From assembly GCA_014763545.1 (NCBI GenBank), contig JACXVD010000014.1, positions 1 to 64,000 of the forward strand: a stretch of DNA of 64,000 nt. Reading direction: 5' to 3'. Both the position numbers and the translations under genes were made by a program. The notes below the pieces were generated by a model. That model was not told where the DNA came from. It ran no database searches and saw only the letters and a list, made by a program, of their open reading frames with translations. This document shows positions 8,288-17,190 of this stretch, one piece after another (position 1 is the stretch's first letter; each line of letters begins with the position of its first letter). Source of the DNA: Sphingomonadales bacterium. Lineage in GTDB: Bacteria; Pseudomonadota; Alphaproteobacteria; Sphingomonadales; Sphingomonadaceae.

Positions 8288-8858
8288 GGGGGAAGCCCGC
8301 AGCCTTGAGCAGCGCCCGCGTTTCGAACAGCGGCAGGCCGACCACGCCCGAATGGCTGCCTTGGATCGCGGCGATCAACCCTTCCGCGCTGCCCTGAATC
8401 GCATAACCGCCGGCCTTTCCGTGCCATTCGCCGCCCGCGATATAGGCTTCGACCTCCTCAGCCGACAGGCGCTTGAACCGGACGATCGTCTCGCTCAGGC
8501 GTTCGCGCAGGCTGCCGTCGGGCGCCGCGAGCGCGATCGCGGAAAGCACGCGATGGCGCCGCCCCGACAACAGCGCGAGGCATTCGCGCGCGGTCTGTTC
8601 GTCTTCCGCCTTGGGCAGGATGCGCCGCCCGCAGGCGACCACCGTGTCGCCTGCCAGCACATGGGCGCTGTCGTGGGTAACGGCCTGTGCTTTCTCGCGC
8701 GCCATTCGCTTGGCGTAATCGCGCGGCAGTTCGCCCTTATGCGGCGTCTCGTCGATATCGGCGGCAATGATGTCTGCCGGGGTCACGCCGATGCGCACCA
8801 GCAACTCGCGGCGACGCGGGCTGGCGGATGCGAGGATCAGCTTGGGAGCGGGCGGCAC
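8280..8858 (-). CDS. maf: Maf-family nucleoside triphosphate pyrophosphatase
   Basis: A 192-residue house-cleaning pyrophosphatase that hydrolyses dTTP, UTP or modified nucleotides to monophosphates. The N-terminal LILASASPRRRELL motif, the DIDETPHKGE segment and KAQAVTHDSAHVLAGDTVVA with its catalytic acidic residue are all recognisable. GGEWHGKAGGYAIQG near residue 148 is the conserved Maf motif, and SHSGVVGLPLFET closes the domain. Length is normal. It follows infA by 14 bases and overlaps the RNase-like gene. Confidence 0.93.
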   Translation of the reverse strand: MPPAPKLILASASPRRRELLVRIGVTPADIIAADIDETPHKGELPRDYAKRMAREKAQAVTHDSAHVLAGDTVVACGRRILPKAEDEQTARECLALLSGRRHRVLSAIALAAPDGSLRERLSETIVRFKRLSAEEVEAYIAGGEWHGKAGGYAIQGSAEGLIAAIQGSHSGVVGLPLFETRALLKAAGFPLG

Positions 8859-8872
8859 GACGCCCGGCTGGA

Positions 8873-9118
8873 TCAGGGGATACCCGGACCGCCGCGCCCG
8901 GGCATGTAGCGGTAGGTGATCCGGCCCTTGGTGAGATCGTAAGGCGTCAGTTCGACCATCACCTCGTCGCCCACCAGCACGCGGATGCGGTTCTTGCGCA
9001 TCTTGCCGGCAGTGTGGCCGAGGATCTCATGGCCGTTTTCGAGCTCCACCCGGAACATCGCGTTGGGCAGCAGTTCCACCACCTTGCCGCGCATTTCGAG
9101 GAGTTCTTCTTTAGCCAT
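8873..9118 (-). CDS. infA: Translation initiation factor IF-1
   Basis: An 81-residue OB-fold protein that binds the ribosomal A site during initiation. The sequence [20 protein letters not shown] and the core [18 protein letters not shown] are near-invariant IF-1. It carries a short Gly/Pro extension (GRGGPGIP) beyond the usual 72-residue end. First gene of the infA-maf-RNase-yacG-tRNA-Phe run; transcription would start in the 196-base divergent region shared with the TonB-dependent receptor. Confidence 0.97.
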   Translation of the reverse strand: MAKEELLEMRGKVVELLPNAMFRVELENGHEILGHTAGKMRKNRIRVLVGDEVMVELTPYDLTKGRITYRYMPGRGGPGIP

Positions 9119-9314
9119 TTACGCCTGATTTCCGTTAATTGAATGCAACATGGGCGCGCGCCATAAACTGCGCCGGGCAAAAAGGGAAGCGTTTGCGCAT
9201 TTCCCGCCGCGTGCATCTGCGACAATCCGATACGTTCAGCCACTTGCCAGTATTGCCTGACTAAGCCACAGCTCCGCGCTGGGACGGGAAAACACTTGGC
9301 CAGAAGGATTTAGT

Positions 9315-12248
9315 TTGCGCCTCCACCCGCCCGCCGCGACGGTTTCGCTGTTCGCGCTCAGCCTTGCCATTGCCTCTGCCGCCCACGCGCAGGATGCGCC
9401 CGCGACGCAGCAGGCCGATCCTGCGCCGACCGCTACGGACAGCTCCTATTCGGACGATCAGATCGTGGTGACGGCGGAGCGCATCCGCGGGCAGGTCGAT
9501 TCCGACCAGCCGCCGATCGTCGAATTGGACGAGAACGATATCGCTTCCTATGGCGCGACTTCGCTGGAGGATCTGGTGGGCCAGCTGGCCAGCGAAACTT
9601 CCAGCGGCCGCGGGCGCGGCGGCCAGCCGGTGTTCCTGATCAACGGCCAGCGCGTTTCCGGCTTCCGCGAATTTCGCCAGTACCCCCCCGAAGCGGTGCG
9701 CAAGGTCGAGGTGCTGCCCGAGGAAGTGGCGCTCAAATTCGGTTACCCGGCCGATGCGCGGGTGATCAACATCATCCTCAAGGACGATTTCGCCAGCCGC
9801 GAGATCGAGGCCGAACTGGGCGGGCCGACCGATGGTGGCACGACCACGACACAGCTCCAGGCCAAGATGCTCAAGATCAAGGGCAAGAACCGCTTCAACC
9901 TGTCGGGCGACGTGCAGAACACCAGCCTGCTCACCGAGGCCGAGCGCGGAGTGATCCAGGATCCGGCAACCGTACCGACGGTGGCGAGCGATCCCGATCC
10001 TGCCGATTATCGCAGCCTGATTGCGAAGTCCCGGCAATACCAACTGGAAGGGACGATCAATCGCGGGCTGGGCGAAAACGGGCTGGGCGGCAGCATCTCG
10101 CTCAACGGCAGCGCCACGCGGCTGGTATCGACCGGCTATTCGGGGCTCGATAGCGTCCTGCTGACCGATCCCGGCGGCGCGACGGCCCTGCGCACGCTCG
10201 ATGACGACCCGCTGGCACGGCGCACGACATCGACCACGCTGGCGCTCGGCAGCACGTTGAACAAGGGGATCGGCGACTGGCAGATGACCGCGACGGTCGA
10301 TGCCACGCATGTCGAAACCACCACGCTCATCGACCGGCGCCGCGACAGTTCGGCGCTGGTGGCGGCTGCGGCGGCGGGGACGCTGGCAATCGACGGGCCG
10401 CTGCCCACCGTGGCATCTGCCGGTACCGACCGGTCCAACAACCTCATCAACACGGTGGTCAGCCAGGCGACGTTCAACGGCAATCCCATTGCCTTGTCCG
10501 CTGGCGATGTCTCCGTCACCTTCACCACCGGTTTCGACTGGAAGCGGATCGAAAGCGACGACACGCGCAGCAGCACTTCCGCCAAGCTGACCCGTCGCCG
10601 GCTCGACGCCGGTGTCACGACCAATATCCCGATTGCGGAGCGTGACGGGGCATGGGGCGCGATCGGCGACCTGAGCCTCAATGCGGCGCTGGGGATCGAG
10701 AATCTTTCCGACTTCGGCACGCTGGGCAATTACACCATCGGGCTGACTTGGCGCCCGATCGAGCCGCTGACCCTGTCGGCGACCTATATCATGGACGAGC
10801 AGGCCCCCAGCCTGTCCAATCTCGGCAATCCGCAGGTCGTGACCTTCAACGTGCCGACCTATGATTTCACCCGCGGCGAAACGGTGCTCGCCACGATCAC
10901 CAGCGGCGGCAATCCCAATCTCAAGGCCGAAACGCAGCGCGATATCAAACTGTCCGCCAGCCTCGATCTCGGCCTGTTCGACCGTTCGAATTTCCGCGTC
11001 GAATATTTCCGCAACCGGTCGAGCGACGTCACGCAGTCCTTCCCGCTGCTGACCCCGGCGATCGAAGCCGCGTTTCCCGATCGGGTGACGCGCGACGCCA
11101 ACGGGCAATTGATCGCAATCGACCGGACGCCGGTGACCTTCAGCGACACCCGCAGTTCGCGAATTCGCGTGGGGTTCAATTTCTTCGGCAAATTCGGCGG
11201 CTCGAAGACCGAGGCCGGTGGCGCGGCGGGCGGCCAGCCCGCAGGCGGGGCACCGGCGGCGGGTGGTCCGGCACCCGGCGGCCCGGCACCCGGCGGCGCA
11301 GCCTTCGATCCAGCCCGTTTCGCCCAATTGCGCGAGCAATTCTGCAAGACCGAAGAGGGCACCGTCCCCGATATTTCGACCCTGCCGCCGCAGATGCAGG
11401 AACGGCTCAAGGGCGAGGACGGCAAGGTCGATCCCGCAAAAGTCGCGGCCATGCGCGCGCGTTTCTGCAGCGCCGACGGTGCGCCGCCGCAGGGCAGCTT
11501 CGATCCCGCGCGCTTCGCCGCGCTGCGGCAGGCGCTGTGTGTGGCCGACAAGCCGGGCGAAATGCCCGACCTCAGCGCGCTGCCCGAGCAGTTGCGCGAG
11601 CGGCTGAAGGGCGAGAACGGCGAGATCGATCCCGCCAAGCTCGCCCAGCTCAAGCAGCGTGTCTGCGCGATGCCGGATCCGGGCCAAGGCGGCCAGCCGC
11701 CAGCCGGACAAGCTGGCGGGCAGGGCGGTGGCCCGCGCGGAAGCGGTCGCGGTGGCGGCATGGGCTTCGGGCCCCCCAACGACGGCGCAACCCGCTGGAA
11801 CCTCGGCTTCGACTATTCGCGCGAGCTGACCAATACCGCGCTGATCGCGCCCGGTATTCCCCGGCTCAACCTGCTCGATGGCGATGCGCTGTCTGGCGGC
11901 GGCGTATCGCGTGATACGCTGCAGGTCCAGGGCGGGCTGTTCAGCAATGGCATCGGTTTCCGCCTGAGCGGCAAATATGCGAGCGCGACGCAGGTCGACG
12001 AGTTGCACTTCGGCTCTCTGGCGACGCTCGACCTGCGGATGTTCGTCAATCTCGAACAGGTGAAGTTCCTGGCCGGCGACAACCCCGGTTTCCTCAAGGG
12101 TGCGCGTTTCTCGCTGCGAGTGGACAATATCTTCAACACCCGCCAGCGCGTGACCGACAGCACGGGCACGGTGCCGCTGTCCTACCAGCCCGCGCTGATC
12201 GATCCGGTGGGGCGCTACCTCGAGGTCGAATTCCGCAAAGTCTTCTGA
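9315..12248 (+). CDS. TonB-dependent receptor with Gly/Pro-rich Cys-repeat insert
   Basis: A 977-residue outer-membrane receptor. It has a signal peptide ending at AHAQ, a plug domain (QIVVTAERIRG, then TSLEDLVGQLASE and GQPVFLINGQRVSGF), a beta-barrel and a terminal Phe (FRKVF). The start is TTG at 9315, behind AGAAGGA at 9302-9308. Between roughly residues 630 and 810 a Gly/Ala/Pro-rich segment interrupts the barrel. It contains two 65-residue repeats with four copies of a DPA(R/K)xAxxRxxxC motif. I see no FecR or sigma factor nearby and no substrate clue. Confidence 0.85.
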   Translation: MRLHPPAATVSLFALSLAIASAAHAQDAPATQQADPAPTATDSSYSDDQIVVTAERIRGQVDSDQPPIVELDENDIASYGATSLEDLVGQLASETSSGRGRGGQPVFLINGQRVSGFREFRQYPPEAVRKVEVLPEEVALKFGYPADARVINIILKDDFASREIEAELGGPTDGGTTTTQLQAKMLKIKGKNRFNLSGDVQNTSLLTEAERGVIQDPATVPTVASDPDPADYRSLIAKSRQYQLEGTINRGLGENGLGGSISLNGSATRLVSTGYSGLDSVLLTDPGGATALRTLDDDPLARRTTSTTLALGSTLNKGIGDWQMTATVDATHVETTTLIDRRRDSSALVAAAAAGTLAIDGPLPTVASAGTDRSNNLINTVVSQATFNGNPIALSAGDVSVTFTTGFDWKRIESDDTRSSTSAKLTRRRLDAGVTTNIPIAERDGAWGAIGDLSLNAALGIENLSDFGTLGNYTIGLTWRPIEPLTLSATYIMDEQAPSLSNLGNPQVVTFNVPTYDFTRGETVLATITSGGNPNLKAETQRDIKLSASLDLGLFDRSNFRVEYFRNRSSDVTQSFPLLTPAIEAAFPDRVTRDANGQLIAIDRTPVTFSDTRSSRIRVGFNFFGKFGGSKTEAGGAAGGQPAGGAPAAGGPAPGGPAPGGAAFDPARFAQLREQFCKTEEGTVPDISTLPPQMQERLKGEDGKVDPAKVAAMRARFCSADGAPPQGSFDPARFAALRQALCVADKPGEMPDLSALPEQLRERLKGENGEIDPAKLAQLKQRVCAMPDPGQGGQPPAGQAGGQGGGPRGSGRGGGMGFGPPNDGATRWNLGFDYSRELTNTALIAPGIPRLNLLDGDALSGGGVSRDTLQVQGGLFSNGIGFRLSGKYASATQVDELHFGSLATLDLRMFVNLEQVKFLAGDNPGFLKGARFSLRVDNIFNTRQRVTDSTGTVPLSYQPALIDPVGRYLEVEFRKVF
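11304..11668 (+). repeat. Two 195-bp in-frame repeats inside the receptor gene
   Basis: Two copies with a period of 195 bases begin at 11304 and 11499 (receptor residues 664 and 729). Each encodes two 14-residue motifs ending in Cys (FDPARFAQLREQFC and VDPAKVAAMRARFC in copy 1; FDPARFAALRQALC and IDPAKLAQLKQRVC in copy 2), separated by a linker with (D/E)RLKGE(D/N)G. Gly/Pro-rich tracts flank the block. Confidence 0.85.
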
Positions 12249-12320
12249 TGGCGCAGCTGATGCGGGGGTAATCGCGCGGGCGGGTTTGAGAACTGCCGCG
12301 CGATTGCCTATCTCCGCTCC

Positions 12321-14264
12321 ATGGCGCGCACTCCTGCAGGCACTCCGCACGACCCGAGGGGGTCGGAGCGTTTCAACGAGGACCATGCGACCTATACGGT
12401 GCGCGGTGCCTCTCAGCCCGATATCGAGGCTGGTGTGGCCGCGATCCGTGCCACTGTGCGCACGCTCAAGCCCAAGCCGGGCGTCTATCGCATGCTCGAT
12501 GCGCGGGGCGACGTGCTTTATGTGGGCAAGGCGCGGGTGCTCAAGAACCGGGTGGCGAACTACACCCAGGTCGAACGTCTCACCAACCGGCTCCAGCGCA
12601 TGGTCAGCCAGACGCGCGCGATGGAGATCGTCACCACCAATTCGGAAGCCGAGGCGCTGCTGCTCGAAGCGCAGCTGATCAAGAAATTCCGCCCGCCCTA
12701 CAACGTCCTGTTGCGCGACGACAAAAGCTTCCCCTTCATCCTGCTGCGGGCCGATCACGCCTATCCCCGGATCATGAAGCATCGCGGCGCGCGCAAGGCG
12801 AAGGGCAATTATTACGGCCCCTTCGCCAGCGCGGGGTCGGTCAACAAGACGATCAACGCGCTGCAAAAACTGTTCCTGCTGCGCAGCTGCACCGACAGTT
12901 TCTTCAGCCGCCGCGACCGGCCATGCCTGCTCTACCAGATCAAGCGCTGCTCCGCGCCTTGCGTCGGGCGGATCGACGAGCCGGGTTATGACGAGCTGGT
13001 GCGCGAAGCGAAGGATTTCCTCGGCGGCAGGTCGACCGCGGTGCAGGCCAAGATCGAGGCGCAGATGCAGGATGCTGCCGAGGCGCTCGATTTCGAGCGG
13101 GCCGCGATGTTGCGCGACCGGCTGCGCGCGGCGACCTTCATCCAGGGTAGCCAGGCGATCAATGCGCAGGGCGTGGGCGATGCGGATGTCTTCGCGCTCG
13201 CCGCCAAGGGCGGGCAGGTGGGCATCCAGGCCTTCTTCATCCGCGGCGGGCAGAACTGGGGCCATCGCGCGTTCTTCCCCACGCATACGCAGGATGTCGC
13301 GGAGGACGAGGTGCTCGCCCGCGTCCTGGCGCAATTTTACGAGGAAGTCCCGCCGCCGCGCATGGTGCTGGTCGATCGCATATTGGCCGAACAGGAACTG
13401 CTGGCCGAGGCGCTGGCAGCGACTGCCGGGCACAAGGTGGAAATCTCCATCCCCCAGCGCGGCGATCGCCGGCGGTTGATGGAACAGGCCAGTCGCAACG
13501 CGGTGGAAGCACTCGACCGGAGGCTGGCGGAAAGCGGGACACGCGCCAGGGTGCTGCGCGAAATCGCCGAGTTCCTCGAGCTGGCGGACGTGCCCCAGCG
13601 CGTCGAAATCTACGACAATAGCCATATCCAGGGCGACAAGGCGCTGGGTGCGATGGTTGTCGCCGGGCCGGAAGGGTTCGTGAAGAACCAGTATCGCAAG
13701 TTCAACATCAAGCGGGCGCAGACCAACGACGATTTCGGCATGATGCGCGAAGTCATGGAACGTCGTTTCGCCCGCGCGCTGGAAGAAGACCCCGATCGCG
13801 AAGGCGGCATGTGGCCCGACCTGGTGCTGATCGACGGCGGCAAGGGGCAAATGTCGACCGTGCGCGACACGCTGGAGGAGATGGGGATCGAGGATGTGCC
13901 GCTGATCGCCATCGCCAAGGGCCCGCACCACGGGCGCGAGGGGCGCGAAGTGTTCCACTTCCCCGACGGGCGCGAGAAGACGCTGCCGGTCAATTCGCCC
14001 GTGCTGTTCCAGCTGCAGCAATGGCGCGACGAGGTTCACCGCTATGCCATCGGGGCCCATCGGGCCAAACGCAGCCGCGCGATCCAGGCCAGCCCGCTGG
14101 ACGAGATCCCCGGCATCGGCCCCGCCCGCAAGCGCGCGCTGCTGCTGCATTTCGGGACCGCCAGCAAGGTGCGCGCGGCGGCGCTGGAAGATCTACAGCG
14201 CGCGCCCGGCGTCAGCGCGGCGGTGGCGCAGGCGGTGTACGATTATTATCACGCCGGGGGCTAG
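12321..14264 (+). CDS. uvrC: Excinuclease ABC subunit C
   Basis: The nuclease subunit of UvrABC nucleotide-excision repair, 647 residues. An N-terminal GIY-YIG domain (KPGVYRMLDARGDVLYVGKA, near residue 52) makes the 3' incision. A UVR motif near residue 240 binds UvrB. The RNase H-like 5' nuclease domain is seen in VEIYDNSHIQGDKALGAMVV and LVLIDGGKGQ. Tandem helix-hairpin-helix motifs (DEIPGIGPARKRALLLHFG) end the protein. An N-terminal extension of about 40 residues precedes the GIY-YIG domain. It is convergent with the helicase gene, 20 bases away. Confidence 0.97.
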   Translation: MARTPAGTPHDPRGSERFNEDHATYTVRGASQPDIEAGVAAIRATVRTLKPKPGVYRMLDARGDVLYVGKARVLKNRVANYTQVERLTNRLQRMVSQTRAMEIVTTNSEAEALLLEAQLIKKFRPPYNVLLRDDKSFPFILLRADHAYPRIMKHRGARKAKGNYYGPFASAGSVNKTINALQKLFLLRSCTDSFFSRRDRPCLLYQIKRCSAPCVGRIDEPGYDELVREAKDFLGGRSTAVQAKIEAQMQDAAEALDFERAAMLRDRLRAATFIQGSQAINAQGVGDADVFALAAKGGQVGIQAFFIRGGQNWGHRAFFPTHTQDVAEDEVLARVLAQFYEEVPPPRMVLVDRILAEQELLAEALAATAGHKVEISIPQRGDRRRLMEQASRNAVEALDRRLAESGTRARVLREIAEFLELADVPQRVEIYDNSHIQGDKALGAMVVAGPEGFVKNQYRKFNIKRAQTNDDFGMMREVMERRFARALEEDPDREGGMWPDLVLIDGGKGQMSTVRDTLEEMGIEDVPLIAIAKGPHHGREGREVFHFPDGREKTLPVNSPVLFQLQQWRDEVHRYAIGAHRAKRSRAIQASPLDEIPGIGPARKRALLLHFGTASKVRAAALEDLQRAPGVSAAVAQAVYDYYHAGG

Positions 14265-14284
14265 GCACCGCCGGGCGCAACGGC

Positions 14285-16057
14285 TCAATCTGTCCGTTGC
14301 TTGCGCGCGAATTTCTTGCCCTGCTTCGGTCCCTTGCGCGGCGGCCCGCCGGGGCGCGGACCCTTGCTGTAGGGCTTGCCATCGCGCGGCTTGGCGCGCA
14401 CCTGCGGTCCGTCGGCATTGCGCCGGTTCGCCCGCGCTTCGATCCGCGGGCCTTCGGGAGCCTCGATGATCGGGATGGCATCCTGATCGTCGTCGCTCGA
14501 GGCGGTGCGTTCCAAAGCCTGGGAGAATTTCCCCGCGATGGTGCGCGGCACCTGGAACCAGCTTTCGTGCTGCCCGACGCGGATCGCGCCGATTTCGTTG
14601 CGGGTGATGTGGCCCCGGCGGCACAGCAGCGGCAGGATCCAGCGCGGCTCCGCATTCTGGCGGCCGCCGACGCCGATCTTGAACCACACCACATCCTCGA
14701 AGCCCGGGCGATGGCGGTCGGCCTTGGCCTTTTCACGCGCTTCGGGCGTGTTGGCGAGTAGCTCTTCGGGTTGGGGCAGGCGTGCGCGATGGGCGTGGAC
14801 CAGCGCAGCGGCAATGTCCTCGGGCTGCAGTCGGGTCGCGAGTTCGGCGGCCAGCGCGCGATCGTCCGCGTCGAATTCCGGCAGCGTGACCAGGCGCTCC
14901 ATCAGGCGTTCGCGATCCTTCGCGCGAATGTCGTCGGCGCTGGGGGCGTCGGTCCATTCGGCGGCGATCTTCGCACCGCGCAGCAGGCTTTCGACCCGCT
15001 TGCGGCGGTTGTAGGGCACGATGATCGCGGCGGTGCCCTTCTTGCCCGCACGGCCCGTGCGGCCGGAGCGGTGCTGCAGCGTTTCCGCGTCGCGCGGGAT
15101 TTCGACGTGAACGACGAGCGACAGGCTGGGCAAGTCGATACCGCGTGCCGCGACATCGGTCGCAACGCAGACGCGCGCCCGGCGATCGCGCAGGGCCTGC
15201 AGCGCCTGGTTGCGTTCGGATTGCGAGTGTTCGCCCGACAAGGCGACGACGGCAAATCCGCGTTCCTGCAAGGTCGCGTGGAGGTGGCGCACATTGTCGC
15301 GCGTGGCGCAGAACAGGATCGCGGTTTCCGCTTCGTGGAACCGCAGCAGATTGACGACGGCGTGCTCGACTTCGGACGGCGAGACGGTGATCGCCTGGTA
15401 ACTGATATCACCGTGCCCGCGATCGTCCCCGACCAGCGACAGGCGCAGCGCGTCGCGCTGGTAACGCTGGGCCAGTCGCACGATCTGGGGCGGCATGGTG
15501 GCCGAAAACAACAGGGTACGGCGCCCTTCGGGCGTCGCGTCGAGGATTTCCTCGAGATCTTCGCGGAACCCCATGTCGAGCATTTCGTCCGCTTCATCGA
15601 GCACCACGCCGACCAGACCGCCAAGGTCGAGCGCGCCGCGCTCCAGATGGTCGCGCAACCGGCCCGGAGTGCCGACGACGATCGCCGGGCCGGCCCGCAG
15701 CGCGCGCCGCTCCTTGCTCGGGTCCATCCCGCCGACGCAGGTCGCGATGCGCAGCCCGGCGGAGGCATAGAGCCACCCGAGCTCGCGGCTGACCTGCAAG
15801 GCGAGTTCGCGCGTCGGGGCGATCACCAGCGCCAGAGGGGCTTCGGGCAGCGACCCTGCGCTCGTGTTGCCGAGGATTTCGGGCGCCAGCGCCAGGCCGA
15901 ATGCCACGGTCTTGCCCGAGCCGGTCTGCGCGGAAACGATCAGGTCACGGCCTGCCGCATCCGGCGCGGCGACCGCCGACTGGACGGGGGTGAGCGTGGT
16001 ATAGCCACGTTCGTTGAGGGCACTGCCCAGCTCGGCGGGAAGATCTTCGAAAGCCAT
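14285..16057 (-). CDS. DEAD-box RNA helicase, DbpA-like
   Basis: A 590-residue RNA helicase of the DbpA/CsdA group, probably for ribosome assembly or structured-RNA remodelling. Motifs in order: Q motif (TTLTPVQ), Walker A AQTGSGKT (43-50), PTRELALQ, DEAD (154-157), SATMP, and HRSGRTGRAG. Residues from about 470 contain the DbpA-type RNA-binding fold (WFKIGVGGRQN ... WILPLLCRRG). The C-terminus is an Arg/Lys/Gly-rich basic tail. I chose the ATG at 16057 because it starts directly at the conserved MAFEDLP; upstream in-frame ATGs (16258, 16099) add non-conserved sequence. Confidence 0.9.
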   Translation of the reverse strand: MAFEDLPAELGSALNERGYTTLTPVQSAVAAPDAAGRDLIVSAQTGSGKTVAFGLALAPEILGNTSAGSLPEAPLALVIAPTRELALQVSRELGWLYASAGLRIATCVGGMDPSKERRALRAGPAIVVGTPGRLRDHLERGALDLGGLVGVVLDEADEMLDMGFREDLEEILDATPEGRRTLLFSATMPPQIVRLAQRYQRDALRLSLVGDDRGHGDISYQAITVSPSEVEHAVVNLLRFHEAETAILFCATRDNVRHLHATLQERGFAVVALSGEHSQSERNQALQALRDRRARVCVATDVAARGIDLPSLSLVVHVEIPRDAETLQHRSGRTGRAGKKGTAAIIVPYNRRKRVESLLRGAKIAAEWTDAPSADDIRAKDRERLMERLVTLPEFDADDRALAAELATRLQPEDIAAALVHAHRARLPQPEELLANTPEAREKAKADRHRPGFEDVVWFKIGVGGRQNAEPRWILPLLCRRGHITRNEIGAIRVGQHESWFQVPRTIAGKFSQALERTASSDDDQDAIPIIEAPEGPRIEARANRRNADGPQVRAKPRDGKPYSKGPRPGGPPRKGPKQGKKFARKQRTD

Positions 16058-16229
16058 GGTAACTCGCAACGCAAAATCCCGCCGGATCGCGGCGGTCATA
16101 TTCTCGATTTGATGGACGGCACCCGGTTGGTGCGAACATATCGGCTCAGTCGACGCGGTTCGGCGGCTGGCCCTTGGCGGCCCCATAGCGGCAAAATACG
16201 CGCTTGGCTCGCGCAAAATCGAGGCAGGC

Positions 16230-16243
16230 TTGACAAACATCAA
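16230..16243 (+). promoter_or_regulatory. FNR/FixK-type box upstream of universal stress gene
   Basis: TTGACAAACATCAA matches the FNR/FixK/FnrL consensus TTGA(T/C)-N4-ATCAA. Its centre at 16236.5 would put a class II start (-41.5) at 16278. A weak -10 element TAGAAG lies at 16266-16271, seven bases before that point. The ATG of the stress protein is at 16353. The 295-base gap from the helicase start otherwise shows nothing recognisable. Confidence 0.6.
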
Positions 16244-16352
16244 TGCAGGGGCGGCCATTTTTGCCTAGAAGGTGTAAAGACAGGTAATCCGGTGTTCCCT
16301 GTTTTCCGCCTGAGGGACCATGGCCGGCTTGCCCGATACAGGAGGTTTCCCC

Positions 16353-17168
16353 ATGCGTTCGATCCTGCTCCACGTTCACGACGACACCGGCCTCGAAAGT
16401 CGGCTGCAGGCCGCGCTGGACCTTGCGCGCGGCTTCGACGGGCATGTTACGTTGCTGCAGTCGATCAGCTACGCCATGCCGATGCCCGGCGATTTCTACG
16501 GCGGGATCGGGGTGGAATTCACGCCGATCATCCAGGAACAGGCCACCGCGCTGCGCAAGCAGCTGGAAACGCGGCTGGCAGGCGAGGATGCGCGCTGGAG
16601 CTGGATCGACGAAGGGGGCTGGGCCGAAAGCCGGATGCTCGAACATGCCGCGCTGAGCGATGTGCTGGTGGTCAGCGCCGCCGATCCCGACGGGCCCAAG
16701 CGCGGCCCGTCGCGCCTGGCCGGTGAAGTTGCGATCAATGCGCGCACTCCGGTCCTGGTCGTGCCGGGTTCGGCGCGCGGGTTCGATGTCGGCGGTGCGG
16801 CAATCGTCGGGTGGGACGGATCGCCCGAAGCGTCGCGTGCGCTGCGTTCGGCCTTGCCCCTGCTGGCCAAGGCTTCGTCGGTCACGCTGGCAACCGTCAG
16901 CGGCAAGGGCGCGGCGGATGGTTACGACCTGCCGCCGACCAGCGGTGCGGAATATCTCTCGCGCCACGGGGTGCGCTGCGACATGGTCGAGTTGCCGCGC
17001 GACGGCAAGCACCCGTCCGAAGTCCTCGCCGCCGCGGCGCAGTCGGGCGGGTCGGGACTGATGGTGATGGGCGCCTACGGGCAGGCCCGGCTGATCGAAT
17101 CCATGCTCGGCGGGGTGACCCACCGGATGCTCGCCAATCCGCCGGTGCCGCTGCTGATGGCGCATTGA
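16353..17168 (+). CDS. Tandem-domain universal stress protein
   Basis: A 271-residue cytoplasmic protein with two UspA-like domains (residues about 1-145 and 150-271). The second domain ends with the nucleotide-binding loop GAYGQARLIESMLGGVTHRML and the typical VPLLMAH strand. The start at 16353 is set by a strong AGGAGG at 16341-16346; an in-frame ATG at 16320 lacks one. The FNR-type box upstream predicts induction at low oxygen, as is common for such proteins in alphaproteobacteria. Convergent with tesB. Confidence 0.88.
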   Translation: MRSILLHVHDDTGLESRLQAALDLARGFDGHVTLLQSISYAMPMPGDFYGGIGVEFTPIIQEQATALRKQLETRLAGEDARWSWIDEGGWAESRMLEHAALSDVLVVSAADPDGPKRGPSRLAGEVAINARTPVLVVPGSARGFDVGGAAIVGWDGSPEASRALRSALPLLAKASSVTLATVSGKGAADGYDLPPTSGAEYLSRHGVRCDMVELPRDGKHPSEVLAAAAQSGGSGLMVMGAYGQARLIESMLGGVTHRMLANPPVPLLMAH

Positions 17169-17190
17169 CGCGCCGTGCAGGCGGGCGTCA
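17166..17190. other. Hairpin joining two convergent stop codons
   Basis: TGACGC at 17166-17171 pairs with GCGTCA at 17185-17190, with GCC/GGC extending the stem and small bulges. The left arm contains the stop of the stress gene and the right arm the stop of tesB. There is no T tract, so termination is uncertain. The same layout occurs at 46116-46130. Confidence 0.4.

Noticed and set aside
9261-14150. Very long minus-strand open frame (1629 codons) opposite the TonB receptor and uvrC
   Set aside because: It is antisense to two clear genes, is rich in His, Arg, Gln and Ala with no recognisable domain, and reflects GC-rich codon bias.
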